Positions 26,326 to 34,913 of a stretch of DNA of 64,000 bases are shown here, one piece after another. Position 1 is the first letter of the stretch. Each line of letters starts with the position of its first letter. The notes beneath the pieces are model-generated. The model made no database searches. It had not been told where the DNA came from and was given only the letters and a program-made list of their open reading frames with translations. Source of the DNA: an uncultured Bacteroides sp. (GTDB taxonomy: Bacteria; Bacteroidota; Bacteroidia; Bacteroidales; Bacteroidaceae); NCBI GenBank assembly GCA_949296415.1, contig CASFQC010000001.1:62001-126000 (forward strand). Reading direction: 5' to 3'. Made by a program: the position numbers and the translations under genes.

Positions 26326-26931
26326 ATGTTGAAACCCTTCATGACAGCCGGACTGACAGAGGCCGGATGCGACGAAGCCGGGCGGGGATGCCTGGCCGGA
26401 GCCGTATATGCCGCAGCCGTCGTCCTGCCGCCCGACTACCGTAACGAGCTGCTGAACGACTCCAAACAGCTGACCGAGCACCAACGCTACGCCCTGAGAC
26501 CGGTCATAGAGCACGATGCCCTGGCATGGGCCATAGGCACCGTATCGCCGCAAGAGATAGACCGCATGAACATACTGAACGCATCCATACTGGCCATGCA
26601 CCGCGCCATAGACGGACTGGCCGTACGCCCGCAACACCTGCTTGTCGACGGCAACCGCTTCAAGCCTTACCCCAACATAACCCACACCACCGTGGTGAAG
26701 GGCGACGCCACCTATCTGTCCATAGCCGCAGCATCCATACTGGCCAAAACCTACCGCGATGACTACATGGAACGTCTGCACCAAGAATACCCCCAATACG
26801 GATGGGACCACAACAAAGGCTATCCCACACGCCGCCACCGCCAGGCCATAGCCGAACACGGTCCCACACCCTACCACCGCATGAGTTTCAACCTGTGGGG
26901 AGACCGGCAGCTGACACTGGACTTCGGCTGA
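26326..26931 (+). CDS. rnhB: Ribonuclease HII
   Basis: Removes ribonucleotides embedded in DNA and degrades RNA-DNA hybrids. 201 residues. The catalytic acids are visible in [12 protein letters not shown] (Asp16, Glu17), LLVDGNRF (Asp at about 108) and further acid positions; the second block [16 protein letters not shown] and [19 protein letters not shown] and [16 protein letters not shown] are strong RNase HII fingerprints. The first ATG (26326) and an ATG six codons later are both usable starts; the first is preferred. It appears monocistronic. This and the RNase H1 at 16187 are the two RNase H types of the cell. Confidence 0.95.
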   Translation: MLKPFMTAGLTEAGCDEAGRGCLAGAVYAAAVVLPPDYRNELLNDSKQLTEHQRYALRPVIEHDALAWAIGTVSPQEIDRMNILNASILAMHRAIDGLAVRPQHLLVDGNRFKPYPNITHTTVVKGDATYLSIAAASILAKTYRDDYMERLHQEYPQYGWDHNKGYPTRRHRQAIAEHGPTPYHRMSFNLWGDRQLTLDFG

Positions 26932-27120
26932 CACGCCCGCCATGATAACAGAAAAGCAACATACTGGCACACAAAGGGCATGCGGCAAATTTAATTTGTG
27001 TTAACCGCACAAACTTATTTGACGAAAGACTTGCCATTAAGAAAAATATTCCACACTTTTGTCCTGTGAAAGAAACATTAGATTTTTTCATAGTTAAGGT
27101 TTAGGTTAAAAAAATGACAA

Positions 27121-27147
27121 GGGGAGCTGTGAAGCTGCCCTTTTTTT
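27121..27147 (+). terminator. Intrinsic terminator
   Basis: GGG-G-AGCT-GTGA-AGCT-G-CCC stem (one G-G mismatch) followed by seven T. The T-run is on the plus strand. Confidence 0.7.
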
Positions 27148-27382
27148 CATTCAGGCTATATGAAAAGCCCTATAAGACCTTATATAGAACAAATTCTCAA
27201 AGCCTGCTCAAATTTTTGCCGCTACTGTCTTGGCTCGTTTTTTCCGGAGACACTTTCCCGTTATCATGAAGAACGGACTCTGTGACGAAGAAGAATGGGG
27301 CGAAAGGCTGGAAAAAGGCCCAAAACAGACTGAATAAAAATCTTAAAAAGGAAAATTTGGACTGGCTCTCAGATTAAATAAT

Positions 27383-27390
27383 TAACTTTG
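27383..27390 (+). promoter_or_regulatory. -7 promoter element of the small membrane protein and CoA-transferase operon
   Basis: TAACTTTG matches TAnnTTTG, 26 bases before the ATG at 27417. A TTTG at 27356-27359 lies 23 bases upstream, slightly farther than the usual 19-21. Confidence 0.55.
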
Positions 27391-27416
27391 GCGCATCAAA
27401 AAAGCACATCTTACCT

Positions 27417-27815
27417 ATGGACAATATCCTTTCATACGTGATAACGGCCGCCGTCATGGTCCTCATCGCATTCCTGAAAGCCCGAACGGACAAAAAGGAA
27501 AACGACGGACAGAAGAAAGCCGCCCCCGCCACCGGACGCAGGCACGCCACACACACCGCGCCCGCACGACAAGGCACCCCACGTCCCGCAGACACAGCAC
27601 CGCACGGCACCGCCAGCACTGCGGACAGCCCCTTCATACCGTCCGTACCGGAAGAGGGAGGCACGCCGCAGCCCGCCGTCCGCCAGCCTGTACAGACTCC
27701 GCCGGCAGAACAGCGGCAGGATGAGGAGGAAGTCAGTTCCGAATATGCCTTCCACTCTACAGAAGACGTGCGCAAGGCCATAGTATGGTCGGAGATACTC
27801 CGCCGCAAATACTGA
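27417..27815 (+). CDS. Small single-pass membrane protein of unknown function
   Basis: 132 residues. One N-terminal membrane helix (about residues 3-20, ILSYVITAAVMVLIAFLKA), then a long low-complexity tail rich in Ala, Pro, Thr, Arg and Gln, and a conserved-looking C-terminus SEYAFHSTEDVRKAIVWSEILRRKY that begins a short alpha helix. Similar ends (a run ending in WSEIL or YSEIL followed by a basic stop) occur in small hypothetical Bacteroides proteins. It has a good promoter and is followed after 46 bases by the CoA-transferase, so it is probably expressed with it. I do not recognise a function. Confidence 0.7.
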   Translation: MDNILSYVITAAVMVLIAFLKARTDKKENDGQKKAAPATGRRHATHTAPARQGTPRPADTAPHGTASTADSPFIPSVPEEGGTPQPAVRQPVQTPPAEQRQDEEEVSSEYAFHSTEDVRKAIVWSEILRRKY

Positions 27816-27861
27816 ACAGTAGAAAAAAGAACATCACATATAAAATCATAATATTATATAC

Positions 27862-29361
27862 ATGGCATTCAATCACATCTCGGCAGCAGAAGCTGCCAGC
27901 CTCATCAAGCATGGCGACAACCTCGGCCTGAGCGGATTCACACCGGCCGGAACAGCCAAAGCAGTGACAGCCGAACTGGCTAAGATAGCGGAAGCGGAAC
28001 ACGCCAAAGGCAATCCCTTCCAGGTGGGTATATTCACGGGAGCCTCCACGGGCGACTCGTGCGACGGAGTATTATCCAGGGCCAAAGCCATACGCTACCG
28101 CGCCCCCTACACCACGAACAAAGACTTCCGCACGGCCGTAAACAACGGAGAGATAGCTTACAATGACATACACCTCTCTCAGATGGCACAAGAGCTGCGC
28201 TACGGATTCATGGGCAAGGTAGATTTCGCCATAATAGAAGCCTGCGAGCTGACAGACGACGGCAAGATATACCTCACCGCAGCGGGAGGCATAGCCCCCA
28301 CCGTATGCCGCCTGGCCGACCGCATCATTGTGGAACTGAACGCCGCACACAGCAAGAACGCCATGGGGCTGCACGACGTGTACGAGCCGCTTGACCCGCC
28401 CTACCGCCGCGAAATACCCATCTACAAACCGTCAGACCGCATAGGACAGCCCTACATCCAGGTAGACCCGCACAAGATAGTGGCCGTGGTGGAGACCGAC
28501 TGGCCCGACGAGGCACGCTCTTTCGCCGCTCCCGATCCCGTGACCGACCAGATAGGACGCAACGTGGCCGACTTCCTCGTGAGAGACATGAAGCGAGGCA
28601 TCATACCCCCGACCTTCCTTCCCCTCCAATCGGGAGTGGGGAACATTGCCAACGCCGTGCTCAACGCCTTGGGACACGACAAGACCATACCCGCCTTCGA
28701 CGTCTACACCGAAGTGATACAGAACGCCGTGATAGGACTCATCCGCGACGGACGGGTGCGCTTCGCCTCGGGATGCTCGCTCACCGTGACCAACGACTGC
28801 CTGAACGACGTGTACAGCGGCATGGATTTCTTCCGCGACAAGCTGGTGCTCCGACCCTCCGAGATATCGAACAGTCCCGAGGTAGTGCGCAGGCTGGGCG
28901 TGATATCCATCAACACCGCCATAGAGGCCGACATCTACGGCAACGTAAACTCCACACATATAGGAGGAACCAAGATGATGAACGGCATAGGAGGCAGCGG
29001 AGACTTCACACGCAACGCCTACATTTCCATATTCACCTGCCCGTCTGTGGCCAAGGAAGGCAAAATCAGCGCCATAGTACCCATGGTGTCGCATAGCGAC
29101 CACAGCGAGCACGACGTGAACATCGTGGTGACCGAACAGGGAGTGGCCGACCTCAGAGGAAAAAGCCCCAAGGAACGCGCACAACTCATCATAGAGCACT
29201 GCGCGCATCCCGACTACAAGGACATCCTGCGCGATTATCTGAGACTGACCGACGGAAAGGCACAGACGCCCCACGCCATAGCGGCCGCACTGGGCATGCA
29301 CGCCGAGCTGGCCAAGAGCGGGGACATGCGCAACACCGACTGGAGCAAATACGCACGATGA
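27862..29361 (+). CDS. Acetyl-CoA hydrolase/transferase family (succinyl/acetyl-CoA transferase)
   Basis: Class I CoA-transferase of 499 residues. GLSGFTPAGTAKAV (CoA-binding P-loop-like), FTGASTGDSCDGVLS and FMGKVDFAIIEACELTDDG mark the first domain, and the catalytic glutamate is Glu284 in VYTEVIQNAV. IGGTKMMNGIGGSGDFTRNA and MVSHSDHSEHDVNIVVTEQG are strong fingerprints of the succinate/acetate CoA-transferase group. In Bacteroides this family moves CoA between acetate and succinate during fermentation; the exact pair cannot be read here. The stop codon overlaps the start of the GH84 gene by four bases (ATGA), an unusual pairing of central metabolism with glycan hydrolysis. Confidence 0.92.
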   Translation: MAFNHISAAEAASLIKHGDNLGLSGFTPAGTAKAVTAELAKIAEAEHAKGNPFQVGIFTGASTGDSCDGVLSRAKAIRYRAPYTTNKDFRTAVNNGEIAYNDIHLSQMAQELRYGFMGKVDFAIIEACELTDDGKIYLTAAGGIAPTVCRLADRIIVELNAAHSKNAMGLHDVYEPLDPPYRREIPIYKPSDRIGQPYIQVDPHKIVAVVETDWPDEARSFAAPDPVTDQIGRNVADFLVRDMKRGIIPPTFLPLQSGVGNIANAVLNALGHDKTIPAFDVYTEVIQNAVIGLIRDGRVRFASGCSLTVTNDCLNDVYSGMDFFRDKLVLRPSEISNSPEVVRRLGVISINTAIEADIYGNVNSTHIGGTKMMNGIGGSGDFTRNAYISIFTCPSVAKEGKISAIVPMVSHSDHSEHDVNIVVTEQGVADLRGKSPKERAQLIIEHCAHPDYKDILRDYLRLTDGKAQTPHAIAAALGMHAELAKSGDMRNTDWSKYAR

Positions 29362-31580
29362 CCATGAGACCCGCTACACACACCAAGGCCCGGTGGAGAA
29401 TGCTGGCCGCCGGAGCCGCCTGCATGATGGCCGCCACCATGCTGCAGGCGCAGGACGGGGGCGGAGACAACGGACCGGCACAGGCCGTGACCATTCCCGT
29501 CGTACCCGGACAGGCGGTGAACCATCAAGGATTCGCCGTCAGCCCCACGCCACAGAAAATGACACTTGACAAGGCCGGACGGCTTGACATATCTGCCGGA
29601 GTGAAGATCAGAGACAAGAAGAAGAAATTCGCCAATGACATAGCATTCCTCAAGCAGAACCCCGACGGACCCAGGCTTGACATCAACTTCAATCCCAAGA
29701 CCGCCGTCAGGAAAGGAGTGGAGCCGCGCTCCGGAGCCTACAGACTCACCATAGACAAGGACGGCATAGACATCCTGGGCTATGACGAACGTGGAGCCTA
29801 CTATGCCCTACAGACCCTGCGGCAGCTGGCCCAAAGCCCCGCAGGCGCAGGATGCGTGCTGCCCTACGCACAGATAGACGACTATCCCGACCTGCCCAGC
29901 CGGGGTGTGGTGGAAGGATTCTACGGCACGCCCTGGTCGCACGAGGTAAGGCTGTCACTCATCAGATTCTACGGCGAAAACAAGATGAACACCTATGTCT
30001 ACGGGCCCAAGGACGACCCCTACCACCGCAATCCCGACTGGCGGAAGCCCTATCCCGAAGAAGAGGCCGCACGCATCAGGCAGCTGGTGGAAGCCTGCCG
30101 GGCAAGCCGCACAGACTTTGTATGGGCCGTGCATCCGGGACAGGACATACGGTGGGACGAAGAAGACTACCACAACCTCACCGCCAAGTTCGAACACATG
30201 TACGGTCTGGGAGTGAGGGCTTTCGCCATATTCTTTGATGACATCAGCGGACAGGGCACCGACCCCGCACGGCAGACCGCACTGCTCAACAGACTGCAGA
30301 AGGAGTTCGTGAAACGGAAGGGAGACGTGGCGCCGCTCATCATCTGCCCCACCGACTATTCCAAGCTCTGGGCCAACGGAGGACCCGACGGGGCGCTAAG
30401 CATATACGGCAACAAGTTAGACCCCGAAGTCCGCGTCTTCTGGACAGGCGACTACGTGTGTAGCAACCTCACCAAGGAAACCCTCCAATGGGTGGACTCG
30501 CGCATCAAGCGTCCGGCATACTACTGGTGGAACTTCCCCGTGACCGACTACGCACGCAACATCGTCATGCAGGGACCGGCCTACGGACTGGACAACACCC
30601 TGACCGACAAAGACCTGTACGGCATCCTAAGCAACCCCATGGAGTACGGAGAGGCATCGAAAATAGCCCTCTACGGAGTGGCAGACTACGGATGGAACAT
30701 CAAGGCCTACAACCCCATGGACAACTGGGAACGCGCCCTGACCCTCCTCATGCCCCAGGCCAGGGAAGCCTACAAGACCTTCGCCATACACTCCTGCGAC
30801 ACCGGGAAAGGATACAGAAGGGACGAGTCATGGAACATCAAGACCTTCACCCTCGCCGACTGGAACGATGCCAAGGCCAGTGCGCTGGACGAGGAACTGA
30901 AACGCATGAGACACGCCCCGGAGGAAATCCGCACCAAGTGCCGCAACGGGGAGCTGCTGCGGGAAATAGACCCCTGGCTCACCCAGCTGGAGGCACTGGC
31001 ACAACGCTGTGCCAAGGCCATAGACCTGGGACGCAACTACAGGACGGGGCAAGACGACGCCAAGTTCTGGGAAGCCTACAGGGAGAACCTCATGACACAC
31101 GCCGACAGCACGGCCTATGCCGCCCATACCATAGGCTCGCTGAAACTGCAGCCCTTCTACGCAAGGCTTATGGAGGACATGGGCAAAGGCTATCTGGACA
31201 GGCTGGCCGATGACCTGGGACTGTCCCGGCAGACAGCCGCAGCCACCGATACGCCGCGAACCGACGACCTGGGCATCAGCCTCCACACGGACCACAAGGA
31301 GCAGGCGCTGAAGGCCTTCGACCGAAGCCTCTCCACCCTGTGCCACCTCAAGGGAAAGCTCAGCATCGGCCTGTCCCAGAAAAAGCGCGCCTGCATCGTG
31401 CTGGCCGGAAGGACCGGACACGGAGCCGCCCGGCTGTCCGTATGCCTCATGAGAGCCGACGGAAGCGTCATCGCGCAGCAGAACATCAGCCGTCCCTACA
31501 CCTACATAGCTTTGGACAGCGAGACCAGCGTCATCGAGATAGAGGGCGACGGCGAAATATACGAGATAGTGACCGGCTGA
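29358..31580 (+). CDS. GH84 beta-N-acetylglucosaminidase (O-GlcNAcase-like)
   Basis: Removes beta-linked GlcNAc by substrate-assisted catalysis. 740 residues, near the size of the well-studied Bacteroides GH84. Signal peptide near the N-terminus (MLAAGAACMMAATMLQAQ), so exported. Residues about 60-170 form the GH20b-like N-terminal domain; the catalytic barrel begins PSRGVVEGFYGTPWSHEVRL and contains AIFFDDISG with the paired aspartates Asp294 and Asp295. WWNFPVTDYARNIVMQGP and AYNPMDNWERAL follow as usual. The start overlaps the CoA-transferase stop, suggesting one transcript. A strong terminator follows. Likely substrates are mucin or host glycoprotein GlcNAc; this is inference from the family. 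Confidence 0.95.
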   Translation: MTMRPATHTKARWRMLAAGAACMMAATMLQAQDGGGDNGPAQAVTIPVVPGQAVNHQGFAVSPTPQKMTLDKAGRLDISAGVKIRDKKKKFANDIAFLKQNPDGPRLDINFNPKTAVRKGVEPRSGAYRLTIDKDGIDILGYDERGAYYALQTLRQLAQSPAGAGCVLPYAQIDDYPDLPSRGVVEGFYGTPWSHEVRLSLIRFYGENKMNTYVYGPKDDPYHRNPDWRKPYPEEEAARIRQLVEACRASRTDFVWAVHPGQDIRWDEEDYHNLTAKFEHMYGLGVRAFAIFFDDISGQGTDPARQTALLNRLQKEFVKRKGDVAPLIICPTDYSKLWANGGPDGALSIYGNKLDPEVRVFWTGDYVCSNLTKETLQWVDSRIKRPAYYWWNFPVTDYARNIVMQGPAYGLDNTLTDKDLYGILSNPMEYGEASKIALYGVADYGWNIKAYNPMDNWERALTLLMPQAREAYKTFAIHSCDTGKGYRRDESWNIKTFTLADWNDAKASALDEELKRMRHAPEEIRTKCRNGELLREIDPWLTQLEALAQRCAKAIDLGRNYRTGQDDAKFWEAYRENLMTHADSTAYAAHTIGSLKLQPFYARLMEDMGKGYLDRLADDLGLSRQTAAATDTPRTDDLGISLHTDHKEQALKAFDRSLSTLCHLKGKLSIGLSQKKRACIVLAGRTGHGAARLSVCLMRADGSVIAQQNISRPYTYIALDSETSVIEIEGDGEIYEIVTG

Positions 31581-31614
31581 GCCACACCGGCAGGACGGCC
31601 GCACGCACATATGC

Positions 31615-31678
31615 AAGGTGCGCCGGGACAGGAAAGGGAAGACAGCCCGCCTCGTCCCGGCGCACCTTTCTTTCTGTC
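31615..31678 (+). terminator. Strong intrinsic terminator after GH84
   Basis: Perfect 15-bp stem (31615-31629 and 31654-31668, AAGGTGCGCCGGGAC and its complement) with a 24-base loop, then TTTCTTTCT on the plus strand. It lies 35 bases after the GH84 stop. The rest of the gap to dacB (to 31895) shows no gene. Confidence 0.85.
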
Positions 31679-31895
31679 TGTACGGCATCAGCACCATCAT
31701 CAGGAAGGTACATCCGCCTTCCACAAGACGACACCCATTCCACGACCAAGGCGGTAAAACAGTCATGGCTAAGGCGGTGGCGCAGGTATGGCCAAGACGG
31801 AGGAGAAGCCTGCACAAAGGCGGCAGGGCGGATGCCACTAAGACATCCGCCCCGCCGCCGGTATGGAGAGGTTGTGGGAGACATCCTTACCGTGC

Positions 31896-33314
31896 TCAAT
31901 GCACGCCCACAAGCTGTAGGCAGATGCTGTCCTGAAGGATGCGCGAGGCCCGTCCCGACATCACGTTCTGATTCATGATGGCAAAGGCCAGCCAGTGGCC
32001 TCCGGCGGTCTGCAGGTAACCCGCCAGACAGTTCACGCCCGTGTAGCTGCCGGTCTTGGCGTGCACGCGGCGGTAGCAGGGGGTGCCCCGTCCCAGCCGG
32101 TACTTCAGCGTGCCGTCCATACCGCTCACAGGCAGGGACTTGTAGAGCTTGCCGAAGATGGAGGTACGGGCGTAGGCGTACTTCAGGGTCTCCACCAGCA
32201 GACGGGGCGAGAGGTAGTCGTAATGCGACAGTCCGCAGCCGTCGGCCAGACGGTAGTCCCGCGCGTCCAGCCCCAGCTTCGCTATCAGCGCCTTCACCTG
32301 TCCCAGCCCGTCCTTGGCCGTTACCGGCCTGCCGTCCGACACCTGCCGGCCTATGCTCCAGAGCACGGCCTCGGCGTTCAGGTTGTCGCTTTCCTTCATC
32401 ATCTGGTCAAGCACGGCCTGCATGGGAGTATGCTGCACTGCCACGCGCACGGCCGTGCTGTCGGCCTCCAGCTTGCGGAAGGCGTAGACCGAATCCACCT
32501 GCAGGCCGCGTCCGCGCATCCGCTCCACCAACACGTGCATGAACATGCGCTCGCTACGGAAGAGATTCACGGTCAGTGCCTGCGCCCCCGCTATGTTGCC
32601 GGTGGCCAGGAGACGGTTGCCGTTATCCATCCAGTCGCGTGTCAGCTTAAACCCTCCCGCACGGGGGGTGCGTGTGCGTGTATTGTTGTCCACGCTGTAG
32701 TAAGAGGAAGGAGGGAAGCACACCAGCCTTGCGGGCACCCCACGGATGTCGGCTGGATAGGCAGTGACCTTCACCGTGCCTTTCTCCAGCATGAGGGGCG
32801 AGAGGTATGGCTGGAATGCGGACGGGTTGTCGTCCCACAGCCATCCGGCGCCCCAGTATAGGGAGTCCTTGACAGAGAGGTCGCCATAGACCTTCCCTTG
32901 AAGGGTGTGGAAGGGCAGCCTGCAGAGAGCCTCCACCAGCGAGTCCATGTCTTCCAGACAGAATTCGGGGTCGAAGCCTCCCACCACATAGAGGTCGCCG
33001 TGCAGGGTGTCGCGCTCTATGTGTCCCTTGTACCAGAGTTCGGTGGAGAAGGGTCTGTCCGCTCCGGGCATGTCAAGGGCGGTGACGGCGGTCATCAGTT
33101 TCATGGTTGAGGCCGGACGGCAGAGCTTGTCGGCGTCGCGCAGATAAAGCGGACGGTTGTCGGTGAGGTCGTACACCATGATGCCCACGGACGAGCCTTG
33201 GGGCAGGTTGCGCTCCACCACCTCGTCAAGCCTGGCCTGGAGACTGTCGGCCGTCTGAGGGTGTGCGGGCAGTACGGCCGTCATGAAGAGGAACAGGAAG
33301 AACAGGCATCTCAT
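31896..33314 (-). CDS. dacB: D-alanyl-D-alanine carboxypeptidase/endopeptidase (PBP4 family)
   Basis: Trims peptidoglycan peptides in the periplasm. 472 residues from MRCLFFLFLF (base 33314), preceded by GGAGG; an in-frame extension to 33602 exists but runs through the upstream gene, so it is rejected. Signal peptide ends near AHPQTADS. Active-site motifs: SxxK as STMK (Ser69-Lys72), SDN, and KTG in HAKTGSYTG near the C-terminus. The large insertion between SxxK and SxN is typical of PBP4-type (S13) enzymes. The start overlaps the stop of the zinc-ribbon gene upstream (ATGA), so it is the last gene of the kup-lpd operon. Confidence 0.92.
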   Translation of the reverse strand: MRCLFFLFLFMTAVLPAHPQTADSLQARLDEVVERNLPQGSSVGIMVYDLTDNRPLYLRDADKLCRPASTMKLMTAVTALDMPGADRPFSTELWYKGHIERDTLHGDLYVVGGFDPEFCLEDMDSLVEALCRLPFHTLQGKVYGDLSVKDSLYWGAGWLWDDNPSAFQPYLSPLMLEKGTVKVTAYPADIRGVPARLVCFPPSSYYSVDNNTRTRTPRAGGFKLTRDWMDNGNRLLATGNIAGAQALTVNLFRSERMFMHVLVERMRGRGLQVDSVYAFRKLEADSTAVRVAVQHTPMQAVLDQMMKESDNLNAEAVLWSIGRQVSDGRPVTAKDGLGQVKALIAKLGLDARDYRLADGCGLSHYDYLSPRLLVETLKYAYARTSIFGKLYKSLPVSGMDGTLKYRLGRGTPCYRRVHAKTGSYTGVNCLAGYLQTAGGHWLAFAIMNQNVMSGRASRILQDSICLQLVGVH

Positions 33315-33550
33315 GCGTCGTCCTCCTTCCTGCGTGCCGGACGTACAAAGCGTGTGCCGCAAGACCGGCACACATATTCCCAGCAGTATCCCTCGGCGGG
33401 GTGCGCCAGTCCTATGAGGGCGGCTCCCGCTGCCAGCAGAGAGCGCATCCGATATCCCTTGCGGGGCACTTTCCTCAGATGCTGCGACCCGCAAGCGGGA
33501 CAGTAGATGTGGTCCCTGCCTGTGCGGACATCTTGCGCGGGGACAGTCAT
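33311..33550 (-). CDS. Small zinc-ribbon protein
   Basis: 79 residues (MTVPAQDVRTG..., ATG at 33550; the longer frame starting at 33610 was not used). Two CxxC pairs, CPACGSQ and CRSCGTRF, flank a hydrophobic middle (MRSLLAAGAALIGLAHPAEG, probably a short membrane or hairpin segment), forming a zinc-ribbon fold. The start overlaps the upstream lipoamide dehydrogenase stop (ATGA), and its own stop overlaps the dacB start the same way, so three genes are tightly coupled. Function is not known; the tight coupling suggests a real gene. Confidence 0.72.
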   Translation of the reverse strand: MTVPAQDVRTGRDHIYCPACGSQHLRKVPRKGYRMRSLLAAGAALIGLAHPAEGYCWEYVCRSCGTRFVRPARRKEDDA

Positions 33551-34896
33551 GACAGCACCTCCCTGAATATCTCGCCCACCGTGGGATGGGGGAACACCAC
33601 ACGTTTCCACTGGTCCACCGTAAGCCCGGCCTCCATGGCCATGGCAGCGAGGGTGATGATTTCCGATGCCGGATTGCCCAGCACGTGCGCTCCCAGCAGG
33701 CGGTTGTCCGAGCCTATGAGCAGCTTGCAGAGTCCGGTCTGGCCCTCGTTCTCGGCCACGAATCTTCCGGAGAAAGTCATGGGGAGCTTCAGGGCGCGGT
33801 AGGCTGTCCCCCGCTTCTGCAGCGCGGACTCGGTCTGGCCTACTCCGGCTATTTCCGGATTGGTGTAGACCACGGAAGGAATGGCGCGGTAACTCATGTA
33901 TTCATCCTTCCCCGCCATGCTGGCCACAGCCACTTCAGCCTCGCGCACGGCAGTATGTGCCAGCATGGACACTCCGTTGAGGTCACCCACGGCATAAACG
34001 TTGGGCTGCGAGGTGCGCAGCTGGCGGTCCACGATGATGTTGCCCCGGTCGGTAAGCCTCAGGTGGAGGTTCTCCAGTCCCCAGCCTTGAGTGACGGGAC
34101 GACGTCCCACGCATACCAGGAGTTTTTCGGCGCGGAGTTTTCCGGTTCCGTCCTGACGTTCATAATCGGCTTCCACTCCTCCGTCCGACATAGGCCGTAG
34201 GGCGGTCACCCGGGTTCCGGTAAGGAAGTCCACGCCTTTGCGTGCGTACCCGTCCCTGAGCAGGGCGCAAAGTTCGGCGTCCAATCCGGGCAGTACCTCT
34301 TCGGCCATCTCAATGACGGTGACCTTCGTGCCCAGGCTGCAAAAGAATGAGGCAAACTCCATACCGATGACTCCTCCTCCCACGATGCAGAGCGATTGCG
34401 GCGCCGAAGTGCACTGCAAGGCCTCGCGGTGTGTCCAGCAGTCCACGGTGTCCAGTCCGGGCAGGGGAGGCATTACGGTCTGCGAGCCGGTGCAGAGCAG
34501 GAGATTGTCGGCCTCGTAGGTCTGTCCTCCGCAGGTTACGGTGTTAGGCCCTTCTATGTGCGCCTCCCCTGTCACCAGCTGCACTCCGGCCGCCGAGAGC
34601 ATGGACTTGATGCCCAGCACCAGCTTGCGTACCACTTTCTGCTTGCGTGCCTGTATGCGGACCAGGTCGGCCGACACGTTGTCCACTCCTATGCCGTACT
34701 TCTGCGCCTGACGGGCGGCATCCAGGGTCTTGGCCGAATAGAGCAGCGTCTTGGTGGGAATACATCCTTCATTCAGGCATACGCCTCCCACTGACTGTCT
34801 CTCGAAGAGCACCACGCTCATTCCGGCTTTGGCGGCTGCGACTGCGGCCGTATATCCTGCCGGGCCTCCGCCAATGACTGCTACTTGATATCTCAT
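33547..34896 (-). CDS. lpdA: Dihydrolipoyl dehydrogenase
   Basis: FAD flavoprotein E3 that reoxidises dihydrolipoamide in 2-oxoacid dehydrogenase and glycine cleavage complexes. 449 residues from MRYQVAVIGG; an ATG three codons earlier (34905) is possible. N-terminal FAD motif GGGPAGY, redox pair GGVCLNEGCIPTKT (Cys40, Cys45), NAD motif GGGVIGMEFASF, and the C-terminal base pair HPTVGE (His437, Glu442) are all present, so catalytically complete. No E1/E2 genes are nearby. It begins right after kup (gap about 17 bases) and overlaps the zinc-ribbon gene downstream. Confidence 0.93.
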   Translation of the reverse strand: MRYQVAVIGGGPAGYTAAVAAAKAGMSVVLFERQSVGGVCLNEGCIPTKTLLYSAKTLDAARQAQKYGIGVDNVSADLVRIQARKQKVVRKLVLGIKSMLSAAGVQLVTGEAHIEGPNTVTCGGQTYEADNLLLCTGSQTVMPPLPGLDTVDCWTHREALQCTSAPQSLCIVGGGVIGMEFASFFCSLGTKVTVIEMAEEVLPGLDAELCALLRDGYARKGVDFLTGTRVTALRPMSDGGVEADYERQDGTGKLRAEKLLVCVGRRPVTQGWGLENLHLRLTDRGNIIVDRQLRTSQPNVYAVGDLNGVSMLAHTAVREAEVAVASMAGKDEYMSYRAIPSVVYTNPEIAGVGQTESALQKRGTAYRALKLPMTFSGRFVAENEGQTGLCKLLIGSDNRLLGAHVLGNPASEIITLAAMAMEAGLTVDQWKRVVFPHPTVGEIFREVLS

Positions 34897-34913
34897 AATG
34901 GTCATAAATTAGG

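Larger units (their letters stand above)
26932..27416. other. Intergenic region with a terminator, possible small transcript
   Basis: About 485 bases without a protein gene. It holds a terminator (27121-27147) nearly 190 bases after rnhB, preceded by an A/T-rich stretch with a TTAAGGTTTAGGTTAAAAAAATGA-like tract, and the promoter of the next gene (27383-27390). The distance from rnhB to the terminator could be a long 3' UTR or a separate small RNA. Confidence 0.45.

Noticed and set aside
33315..33602. N-terminal extension of dacB
   Set aside because: It runs over the zinc-ribbon gene in another frame; a signal peptide with ribosome site begins at 33314.
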